Origin: Adelphocoris suturalis
Lineage: Eukaryota; Arthropoda; Insecta; Hemiptera; Miridae
DNA: 64,000 bases
NCBI GenBank assembly: GCA_030762985.1
Contig: CM061047.1
Location: 60,329,798 to 60,393,797 of the forward strand
Direction: 5' to 3'
Under the pieces are notes generated by a model. That model saw only the letters and a program-made list of their open reading frames with translations, made no database searches and had not been told where the DNA came from. Within the stretch, counting starts at the first letter, position 1; each line of letters opens with the position of its first letter. Made by a program: the position numbers and the translations under genes. Below are positions 24,181-35,000 of the stretch, in pieces.

Positions 24181-25289
24181 ATTTTTAAATAAATCACCGC
24201 TTCAATTTATATTTTGTCCAAATCTCCATGCGACTTAACAATTATAGGCTTGGCATTTTCATCCTTACGTACGTGAATAACATAGTCCTTCAACCAAACA
24301 AATTTCATATTTTTAGATCTTGCCCTGTCTTTGGCTTTTTTCAACAGATCACCCTTGTAGAAGGTGAGATATTCATTGATGAATACATACGCATCAGCCC
24401 AGTCCTGGAATGCGGGGATATAACAGAAAACACCCCCCTAAACATCTTTTCAGTTCCAGAAAACATCATTATGTTCTATGTCTTCATGATTCTTCAGAAT
24501 CCATGAAGACATAGACCGCCCCCGAAACTACAGGCCTAACCTACCCCAGAGCAAGTGCATTTACGTACAAAAATAAATAAAAAAGTAGCTCCAAAGATTT
24601 GAACTTCCGGCCTCTCTTTCAGCAGTCAACTGTCATCCGTTGCACATTAAGGACAACATCAAAAGGGACCCAACAACAAAAATATATCTTTACGATTTTA
24701 AACTGAGCGAAACCTGCAACTCGCAGAGATTGAAAAAGAACTTGGTGGATTTGTTTTTGGACGAGTACCTTCTGTGTGGATGCAACACACAGAAACACGG
24801 TTTTGTGCTCAATATTAGCTTCGTTCTCAGTGTGCGTTCTGCGAGTTCGGAACGGTTCAGGAAAAGCGCAGTCGAGTTTTGTCGTTCGCAGTACCAGAAC
24901 GCTGAGCTCGGCGTTCGCAGTGTTTTGCGAACCTAGTTCTGAACGGTTCTGACAGTCCCCGTTTTTTTGGGAACTGTCAGAACTCGAACGCAAGGACGTA
25001 GTTAACGCAAGCGCATTTCACAATTTTTCGGATCTCGTGGGGTTAACAACTCTCTTCTTCTTCATCGAAACATACTTACCATACTTAAGTCTCTACACGT
25101 TAGTATAAATACCTATTCTATGATCGAAATGTCAACTAGCTCGTCAAGTTCTGAAAGCGATAGTTTCGACGATGGTGTTTGGTTTGTAATTGATGATTAC
25201 GAGATTGAAGTTATAGTTGGATATCGTCTACATCCACGAAACTCAAATTTTTTCGAGTATACTCCTCGGTCATCGTGGAATTTTCATTT

Positions 25290-25520
25290 TAGCGAATTTT
25301 TGAAGAAAATTAAGCTATTGCTCTCGCCTCAAAATTTGTAGAATGTGAATTTTTGAAAAAAATTTATGCAGAAATCCGTTTCAGGCTATTCTGAATCATA
25401 TTCTGAAGTTAAACGCATTTTTTTATGTATGTATGTATAAATGGATGTGTCATTCCAGACGATAACTGTCCGTAATATTGTGCTAGAAACTTCAAACAAA
25501 TTTTAAAATGTTAAGGACAC
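25290..25520 (+). repeat. Dispersed repeat shared with 47258-47450
   Basis: Ordered shared words are tttgaagaaaaNtaNgctattgctct, cagaaatccRtttcagRctattct, and catNttctgaagtt. Both copies are followed downstream by catgctgcatgactgga (26097 and 47612), so they look like variably deleted copies of one element. Confidence 0.6.
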
Positions 25521-25807
25521 AAAACGAAAGTTCAAGTTCGTTGGCCAGCATGATTGGATTACATCTTCGGGTTGAAATTTTCAAAAATGTAGTCAAAAAT
25601 AGCCTGTTTTTTGCGATTTGTTGTGCGAAATAATTTTTTCAGCGTACTAACATGTGATATATTCGGAATCAGCGTAAAATTTCCTATAAGAATAGGTATC
25701 AAGTTTTCAAAAATTACAAAGTTGAAAAATCAGTCAAAAATCGGAATAATGCCGTTTTCTAGTTGTAAAAATCGGTAATATTTGAATGAAACATTGTCCA
25801 AATTCAG

Positions 25808-25849
<42 letters not shown>
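25808..25849. repeat. Poly-A tract, 42 nt
   Basis: Uninterrupted A run inside the possible TIR element. Its exact length may be unreliable in the assembly. Confidence 0.9.
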
Positions 25850-25851
<2 letters not shown>

Positions 25852-26328
25852 TAATCACAACTGATGAGTTTACTCTGTGAAATATTCCGTCCTCCGATTC
25901 TCTCAGTCGCTCTCTTTAATGTTTTACGCTCAACTGTTTTAGGACTTGATGTAGCTTTAATGCTGACTGTGGCTTAGAAAATATCAGCCATGAAATTATG
26001 AAGAATTTCTATTTATGTACGTACTAGCACGCAGACCCAAGGCCTCGCTCCGCTCGAAATGTCGAAGATTTCTTCAAAAATTCGCTCATGGGGTCATGCT
26101 GCATGACTGGACTTTTCATTTTTATTGCCATGAGGTAATAAAAGGTGGGAGTTGAGTGAGGTTACAAACAACAACACAGGTTATTCCAAGTTCTGAAATA
26201 GTCGCAGTGCAGAACGCGGTTCCACAAGTTCCTGAACGCCCCAGAGTTCCATGAGTTCGAGAACTGTCAGAACGCACACTGAGAACGAAGCTATTATACT
26301 CTCGGACGAAGCCGAACAAAACAACGAG

Positions 26329-26425
26329 AAAGGTGGAAAGTAAAGTAAAACAAAGTTTGGTCGCGTTTAAACAATATAAAGGTGGAAAGTAAAGTAAAAC
26401 AAAGTTTGGTCGCGTTTAAACAATT
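26329..26425. repeat. 49-bp tandem duplication
   Basis: aaaggtggaaagtaaagtaa begins at 26329 and again at 26378. The two copies are identical through gtttggtcgcgtttaaacaat, so this is a recent duplication. Confidence 0.9.
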
Positions 26426-26480
26426 TTTATTATTATTACAATTATCATTACAGAAAAGTAGGTACCTTAATAGAACATCA

Positions 26481-26830
26481 GATTAAAGGCACACCGATAT
26501 CACGAGTGCGGTAACCCCTCGAAAACCAACATAGGGTGTTTCGTGGCGAGTTAAATAAACTATTCAATTCTACGAAACGATAAATCAAAAGTTAACAATA
26601 TAAAATGTACAATCATCTTCAAATAATCTACATAATTAAAGCTAAACATAACCAAAATAAAATCGTACTTACATCATACGTTATGCGGTTGAAAAAAAAA
26701 AAAAAGAATTGAATGCGATAAATGAACAGTAGGAACTGTAAACAAAAAATTATTCATCCTTGCGAGATTCAAGACTTGATTTAGTGTACAAGCGCCTCTG
26801 CTCTGATTACCTCTATCTTCTTTTGGCACA
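26481..26830 (-). repeat. Direct repeat A (pairs with 27768-28095)
   Basis: Shared with 27768-28095 in order: a cgatatcacgagNgYggtaa-type block, a tttcgNggNRag block, aacaataNaatgtacaatca, aaataatctacataa, a poly-A stretch, and aggaactgtaaa. Read on the minus strand, the far end holds a short C-terminus-like frame (LYTKSSLESRKDE, stop near 26748) after an ag acceptor-like site. A similar short frame is in repeat B. Confidence 0.5.
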
Positions 26831-27767
26831 ATAAACTTAATGATTCAAAGTGCAACTTTAATCAAGTATGTTATAATATACTGGTTTCATAGTTTAATTC
26901 CAAATTAAAATAAACATTTTCCATTTGAAAATGAAAATTTTGTTAATACATTTGAACGTATCGTGACTTTCGGAAGATTATCTTGAGTAAACTGTGTTCC
27001 CAGTTCTTCACGCCTATTTTTCGAAAATCTTGTAACTTAATTGGGGAAAAAAATCATTTCAATTTGGAAAAACTATAAAATAATTCGATTATTTGAAGAT
27101 TCGTTGATATACATATATGGTTAGCAATTGATTTATTGAAATCATTTTCAATTTGAATCTCTCTGGATATTAAAGAGGCATTACCCCGCTCGTGGTATCA
27201 GTGAGCTTACTACGCAACTTTTACTATCAACACTTAGCTACCGTCCTTGAACAAATTATAATAAAAATTGTTGAAAACAAATCAAATATACGTTTACTTC
27301 ACCTTCCTCTTTTTTCGTTGCCCTACATTCCCCGAGACTGTGATAATTATTCAAGATTTAAAATAAAAAGTAATTAATGGATGATGGAAAATCATGGAGT
27401 ACGTTCTGTGTCAATATTTCAACGTTGCGTGGAATGAAACAACCCAAAAACAGCTAGATGTAAACCAGAAAGTAATTGTAAACCATAGGGTATATGATAT
27501 ATTTTCTCGAGCATAGCGATACAAAGCGGTGATTTTATTGGATTACGATCATCTTATTTTTGGTGTTAAAACTGTTCAATTTTTTCAAATCATAAATTCA
27601 TTGATATTACTCTTAAAAGTTTACTTCAGCCAGAGAAAATTCTCAAGCTCAGAGAAAATTTGCAAGGGACAACGAAAAAAAGTGAAGGTAAAGCAAATTA
27701 TTTGGCTTCTTTGCGGTTCAATTATAATTATTATAATAGAAAAATATGAAGGTACAAAAAATATCTG

Positions 27768-28095
27768 ATAAATAAGGAACACTGATATGACGAGGGTGGT
27801 AATACCACCGAAACCACCAGAGGACGTTTCGAGACAAGGAAAATAAATAATTCATTTCTGCAGAACAATAAATCAACTGTTAACAACAAGTATGTACAAT
27901 CACCTACAAATAATCTACATAACAAAAAAAAAAAAAAAATACCCACATCTCAAGTTCATCGTGGCAAAGAAAGATTGTGAAGCTAGGAAACCGAACAGGA
28001 ACTGTAAAAATCAACATTCGTCCATATCCAGAGTACTTGTGTCCTTTTTTAGGTGGGGGCACAGCTGGGAATGAGGAATTGACTAAAAATCGATA
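27768..28095 (-). repeat. Direct repeat B
   Basis: This is the second copy of the segment at 26481-26830, about 1.29 kb away in the same orientation. On the minus strand, after ttcctcattcccag, a frame reads LKKDTSTLDMDEC and stops near 27998. The alignable tails of A and B suggest duplicated terminal exons of an unknown gene, or repeats that carry one. No upstream exons were found. Confidence 0.45.
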
Positions 28096-28905
28096 CGAGT
28101 CAAAGTAGGGAACAGTTTCCATCTTGTTCGGGTGCGTTCACGATAACTTCAGTCGAATCAGAATTTTGCTTACTGATATAATCTCATGATTTCATATAAA
28201 GGTAAAAACTAAAGGACCGAAATAAGTAAATTATGATAATGAAAAATGCTGGCCTTTTTCTAGTTTATCTTAAAATTATATCGGGAGACCTATAAGTAGA
28301 GGATGGGTTAAGTGACTACATTTTTTCCGCTCAGTTCTTCAATTTTCGTAAACCGCCTTTTCTCTTCATAACCAGCCCGTACCTTACACTCTCTGGAAGT
28401 ACAACAAAAGATAATAGTCAAAAATAAAGAAATAATAACGATAAAATTTGGAAAGAGAGAAATAGGTAGAAATTAATTTAGTCGTTTAATTATTTGCGAC
28501 ATAGTTTGCTGTTTTGTTAAGTTATTCAAGTTTATTATTTTAGTTTTGAAAATGAAAATCCAATCGAACTTACAAAGCAGAAAAAATGTAGACACTAAAA
28601 AAGTAGAAACATTTTAAAGTTGTGATGTTTAATCAGTTATAACAAAAAGGACAATGATGTAATTCTGAACTGTGGAGAATTAAATCAATTGAGCGAAATG
28701 AAAACTTCTTTACAAAGATCGAGTTTTTGGTCAAAAACAAAACTAGATTTTTCAAAATGTACATTATATACAAGGCAGTATTTGAATGGTACAAAATAAT
28801 ACAACAACGAGCACGCAGTCTTTGGTAGTGACACAACGTGTGAAAGTATATTTTCCCAAAGATGCGACGACAAAATCGGGCTTTGGAGTTGGTTCAAAGG
28901 GTAAC
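28096..28905 (-). other. Wee1 3' flank, probable 3' UTR
   Basis: No further coding exon is seen. A minus-strand aataaa at 28531-28536 lies about 370 nt past the Wee1 stop. Short ORFs here are A/T-rich and featureless. Confidence 0.4.
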
Positions 28906-29049
28906 TTAAAAGGAAATGTTACTAAGTGAGCGCTTGGCTTTCTTACCGACGAGACGTTCGCCCTTGTTGTTGTTGGAAAGAGATTTGTTGTTGTTGTTGT
29001 TTATGACGCGTTTTCCATTTGTGAGGTGCTTCATACATTTCATGGCATC
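28906..29049 (-). CDS. Wee1: Wee1 exon 9 (terminal)
   Basis: It has 47 codons after acceptor ttttctttgcag. They begin DAMKCMKHLTNGK, then an Asn-rich run coded by aac repeats, and end RLVGKKAKRSLS. This matches the conserved R-L-I-G-K-K-x-x-R-S tail of animal Wee1. It lies 3.4 kb from exon 8 and is too short to appear as a stand-alone ORF. Confidence 0.88.
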   Translation of the reverse strand, partial: DAMKCMKHLTNGKRVINNNNNKSLSNNNKGERLVGKKAKRSLSNISF

Positions 29050-32000
29050 CTGCAAAGAAAATCCCATTTAAGTTTCACTTTGAAGGCAGAACGCATAAAT
29101 GGGTCATTCCATGAAACTCCACCATTTTTCTGGCCCAGTTTAAAAAAAAATTAAAATCCACCGATCACGCTGATTATATATATTTGTTACTGATTTTAAG
29201 GTTCTTCATGAACGTATTGCGTGGAGGCGCAGTCAAATCAAAAATGGCTCTCGTAAACAGTTTTAAATATTTCGATGGCTCTGGGGAGTGAATGTACACT
29301 CAGGAGAGTGAAACATTTCTAATTTTCTGATAAGTTCAGTGATGAACATTGATCATTGGGCGGGTATTAAGGTACTGTGCTACGTCAACTCCACAACGCT
29401 TTCATTACCACAGGTAATATACAAATATTACATACCATAGTAATACAAATACTAAAGGGAATACACCAAAATATACAAATCTCACATCAGAAAATACAGA
29501 ATAACTTAGTAGAAAATGACTAAATATTACAAATAATGTAGGACTGTAGATTGCTTTCTTGAAGTAGCGTTCACTATCTCAGTCTATCTTTTTTTAAGTA
29601 CACCACTAAATTAGGAGAATAATGGGAATATTTTTTTCCCAACTTGGGAACCACGGAAAATAGGATCTGAAAGGCAACGTGAACATAAAATCGAGGAGGC
29701 TACTTTTCCTCGGAGCTATGACTATCTAAAATAATAATAATAATAAAATAAAATTTATAAAAATATAAACAGGGTGGCCCCCAAATGGAAATTTTTAATT
29801 TCCCTGCCCGAACTTCAGATTTCCCTGACAAAAAATATCAAATTCAATTTGTTTTCTCGTCATTTTATTGTACCTTTAATGCTTCTAAAACAAAAATCGT
29901 ATAATTTAAAGAAAAAATAATTTTAATTTCTCCCTTGATGGGAAAAACAAAAGATCATGGATATGTCTAGTACCTACTGCTTACCAGAAGGTACCTACTA
30001 CTCAATTATATACCAACCACGTAGTGCTTTTTTTGACATGGATATGTCTTTTGGCTGGGGGTCAAGGAATTTTTTGCGACACTTTTTTTCCCGACCGGCA
30101 CATTTTCTATTGATTTTTTCGTACAACCAAGGCGTTACTAGGGAAGAGTAACTCCCATAGTTGTCCTAGTAGGAAAATCGTTCGCCACTTTTTGGAATGC
30201 TCTCATTTTACCACGACATTTCATGACCTCTAAGCCATTGTAGTGTCAAGGAATGCTGATTTATTACTCTAAGTTAAAAACTAATATTGTTTTGTAACCA
30301 TACTGGAATAATCTTGTGAAAAGAAGGCACTTCATGGTTGGTATACAATTTTGACATAGATATGTCTTTTGGCTGGAGGTCAAGGAATTTTTCGCGACAC
30401 TTTTTTTTCCCGACCGGCACTTTTCCCGACCTACATTTTCTATTGATTTTCACGTACAACCCAGGCGTTACTAGGGAAGAGTAACTCCCATAGTTTTCAT
30501 AGTAGGAAAATCGTTCGCCACTTTTTGGAATGCTCTCATTTTACCACTACATTTCATGACCTCTAAGCCATTGTAGTGTCAAGGAATGCTGATTTATTAC
30601 TCTAAGTTAAAAACTAATATTGTTTTGTAACCATAATGGAATAATCTTGTGAAAAGAAGGCACTACATGGTTGGTATACAATTGAGTAGTAGATACCAAC
30701 TTTTCACAAGATTATTCTATTATGGTTACAAAACAATATTAGTTTATAACTTAGAGTAATAAATCAGCATTCCTTGACACTACAATGGCTTAGATGTCAT
30801 GAGATGTTGTGATAAAATGAGAGCATTCCAAAAAGTGGCGAACGATTTTCCTACTATGAAAACTATGGGAGTTACTCTTCCCTAGTAACTCATTGGTTGT
30901 ACGTGAAAAATCAATAGAAATTCTACCTAGCCTTCACTTTTCGAGTTAATAATAATCTAAAGTGCCGGAGCGTTGCATTTTTTGTGGAGAAAAAAATGTG
31001 TCGCGAAAAATTCCTTGACCCCCAGCCAAAAGACATATCCATGTCAAAAAAGAGACTACTTATATATTTAACAATTTCATTGCCCTCGAAGAGCTTAAAT
31101 ATCATAACAATTTAACCTAAATGTAATACAATCATTTACGAAAATTCACTCATACGATCATGCTGCATGACTTTTTATTTAATATTAATGGTCTTTCAAT
31201 TTGTGATTAGAAGCTATTTGTTGAAGTACCTTTTTCCTTACATGGATTTCTTAGCTCTGGGGATAATTCAAAATTTTCGACCGATAGCAACAAATGTCTT
31301 TTTTTTCACGTACTACCAATCGTTGCCAGAGAGAGTATAACTTCTTGTTTTCCCCATCCCACAAAAATCGTACATTGGAAAGTTGCTCTGTGAATTTATA
31401 TTATAGTGAATATATATTCCAATGGGCCAATTTCCACATTCCAATGCAAAATATAACAGCATCTAATGCATGTGTCTACATAATAGAATGAAATTAGTGC
31501 TATCATGTGCGGAAATCGCCAAAAGGTTAAGAACCAACGCAACAATTGAAGATATCATCAAAATCGATTAATTATTTTCGGGATGTGATCCAATATTGGT
31601 TTTGCGTATGCGCAATAGTTACCTATAGGTCGTCCCTCTTAAATAAGAAGCCTTCCCTGTATATGACCTAGCTTCTGAGGGACGTCCTAAACATTGATGG
31701 ATAAAGGGTAAAGTTCAACATTTTGCTACTCATCTTATACACTTTTTTTTTTGACATGGATATGTCTTTGCTCGGGGGGGTCAACCAAAAATTTCCGTGA
31801 TGCGAAATTTGTGTCACAATTTCAGTGTTTTTCACGTACAACCCAGCCGTTGCTAGGGGAATGGAACTTCCGCAGTTTTCATCGCACATAAATCGTTCGC
31901 CACTCGTTGGAAAGCGCTTGATTTATGTGATAAATGTTCACATCTCAAGCTACCAATTTCCCCCTCCTTACGTACCTGGCTACATTCCTAAACTAAGTTG

Positions 32001-35000
32001 ATTGGACTATAAACAATTTTAATAAGCCGGTTACAATATTCTTAACGTAAAGCAATAGCATCACTCCATAGGAAACATTTTCATCCTCTTGACAACAGTC
32101 GACTGTTAACAACAACTCATTGTAGTGGCTTCTCTCCACAGTTATTTTCAACATTTCTATGAGTAAACCGTTGTTTTGTTGGAATTAGTCGGGATGCGGC
32201 CCAGGGATTTGTTTAAAGTTAAAGGATTTGTTTACAACTCTCGAGGACAACCGTTATGAAATCCCCAATCAAAGACATATCCATGTAACATGGTATCTGC
32301 TTGTAAAGCAGATAGTGGAACTCGTTTACGAGTTGTTTAGTTAGGTACTTGAAGTTTGAAATGAAAGTTTTTTTTTCAAATGGAATAGTGTAAATTGAAT
32401 CAGCTGTTTATTAATTCGCGACTATTGTCCATGAAGAAGCCGACTGACTCGATTGACTCACCTCAAGCCGTTGTTCAAGAACTTGAATTTTCTGTTTGGA
32501 AGCTTTGAGTTCGTGCTTTTCCTTTACACTCTTGTAAATGGGAGAAGAAGAAATCTGAGCAAGAATGTCTTCTGCGGATGGTCTTTGCTCAGGATTGGGG
32601 TGAACCATGCGCTGAAAATAAAAATTACGAATTAAATGTACGCAGGAAAGATGGGAACAGCAAAATAAAAAAACCTATCCATTCATTCTAATTCCATGTT
32701 TCTGGAATAATTAAATTTAATAGGTATCAAGTCTCTAATCATAAATTACTATAATCCTCAGTTGTAATCCGGGCAATGTTTTCAGATTTCCTAAAGAAAG
32801 TTTTCACCGGATGTATACTTCTGATTTGTAATTCCCATTTTCCTCATTAAACAGAAAACCGAAGACCGATTGTAGTACTCAACAGTAGTAGTCCGATCAC
32901 AAACCTTACCATGTCCTCAAAAGTACAAGGTACAGAAACAAAATAAAATGAAAAAAGTGACTAATTTTATGGGCCTACGAGGGATCGAGCTATGCAGTGT
33001 TATTTCAGTAGAAGATTTGGTAACTAATAAACAATCTTATGGAATCGTAAATAAGAAAAACTCATTGCCATGAGGTAGATGAAATCACGCAAAACGTAGG
33101 CGTTAAGAAACGATGTCACTAAATTCCAACAAGCTGCTTAACATTACAGAAACCATAGCAGATCTTACCCACTGTACACCTCCCAGAAAACCAACACAAC
33201 AAGTGATTTTACAACAACAAGCAACACAATAACAAGTGATTTTACAAGTGATTCACTCACTACCCGTGATTTTACTCCCCCCCCCCCCCACCCCCTTTTT
33301 TTACTTTTTGCCACTTTTTTTAATAGTATAAATCTTTTTTTTGTGTTTTTACTTGTGGTACAAGTGATTTTATTCAGATCTAAATACTTTTGGGAGCTCT
33401 CTGGATTTCAACATTACGAAGTGTATATAGAAAGATTAGTTATACAGAACGTATATCTTACCTTTATTAGAGCATTAATTTCATGGGAAACGTGGGGGAG
33501 AGATTTGATTTTTGAGTCCCGAATAGCATGCCATTCGTCTCCATTCTTAGGAAGTGGTCCACCGCCTGCGGCTTCATAAAGCGTCAAACCTGTAAAGAGA
33601 AATTCCGAGCAGTCAGGACGTGAATTCATATTTTATGTCTGTAACGATTCCATTAAACTCTTATTTTAATTCGTTAGTAAAGTTAGCGATAGTTAAATAA
33701 TAACTTGAATAAACTACGCTCAATTTACTTCAACGACAAACACGAGGCTATTTTCCAATAGGTAGTACTAATTCGACGGAATCAACTACATTCACTTAGT
33801 AAAGATTCTACACACCTAAAGCGAATATGTCCACTTTAGTTAAATTCGAGTAGTCATCCCGCAAGATCTCTTTGGGTAAAAAGCGACAGTCTCCTTCCAT
33901 GACATAATTTGCCTCGTCCAGTCTTGTTACATGCCCCAAATCACCTGAAAAATAGTTAAAAACTCAAGTTTATCAACTGTCCAATCATTCAAAGGTATTT
34001 CTGCTTAACTCAAATACAAGAAAACAAATCCAACCAAAATCTTAACAAGTAGCATTGCCGTATCAGATTGTTCTAGCTTTGAGTCCATAACATCACACTA
34101 CAATCCATGTTGAGGCTAAGTTATTCAATGCTCAATCAAAACTCATTAACTAGTCACTGATTATAATTAGTCAGGTTAAAATGTGATGGATTTTCAGATA
34201 CCATCAATCAATTTTGAGATGAATGCTAGCCAATTAATCAGAATTTACCTCTGGGATATCAGGGGTACTACAACAACAAAATATTCCCACGAAATTCGGT
34301 TGGAACACTGCTCAGTATTAGTTGTTTACGTAACAACTGCTACCTCCCAGGCCTCAGCTTTGAGGGGCATCTTTCTTCCATTACCTCTTACGTTTGCATT
34401 ACTCCTATCAATGATTAATCCTTTTCAGTTTTTGAAGACTTTCTTTCAGGAATCGCTGGAGTTATCTGTGTTCCTCTTTCCTAGAAATTTTGCCATAGTA
34501 TCAGCAAAATTTGCCAAATTTCGCTGTAGGATCAGGAGAAACTAGCAACGTTACAATGCACAGAACGTAAGCACTTTGGGAAGGTAGGTTCATACCTACA
34601 TTTCTCAACTCAACACTCTTATATTTTTAATTTTCAAAAACAGGCAGTGGTCCACTGTATTTTGTACTCAATAAGTGACAGAACAAATTAAGTACATTTT
34701 TTAATTAAACGAAATCATATCATGTAGGTAGGTATAGAAATCCACATCTTCTACAACCAAGAACAAATCTGGATTAAACCTCGCTCTTACTCAAGCGAAA
34801 AAGTCCATGATTTTTCACTGAGAAATCAGAATTTTCTAATTCCCAACAAAAATTAGAATCTGTAATTTCCAAAAGAATGAAGAAAAGAAACGTTAACTAT
34901 ATAAGTTGAATACTACCAACTGTCACGATGATGATTTCATTACTATTTTAAATGAACAACGGTAATCTAACCTCAGGCGTTCTGGTAAAAAATTTATTTC

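Larger units (their letters stand above)
24818..26291. mobile_element. Possible TIR element with GCTTCGTTCTCAGTGTGCG ends
   Basis: 24818-24841 and 26268-26291 are inverted copies of gcttcgttctcagtgtgcgt-ctg. TA flanks both ends, as in a TA target duplication. Next to each arm are reiterated gttctgN-type words, including a local hairpin at 24951-24978. The 1.47 kb interior has no transposase. It holds a 42-nt A run and a segment (25290-25520) shared with 47258-47450. Confidence 0.45.

Noticed and set aside
24600..24665. tRNA-like sequence on the minus strand (B-box-like gttcaaatc after a gtgcaacggatga A-box-like word)
   Set aside because: No proper acceptor stem or anticodon arm could be folded by eye, and no tail or second copy was found, so neither a tRNA gene nor a SINE is supported.
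32411..32461. Wee1 ending with exon 8 read-through
   Set aside because: A consensus donor at 32456-32461 and a conserved C-terminal exon at 28906-29049 in matching phase favour splicing.
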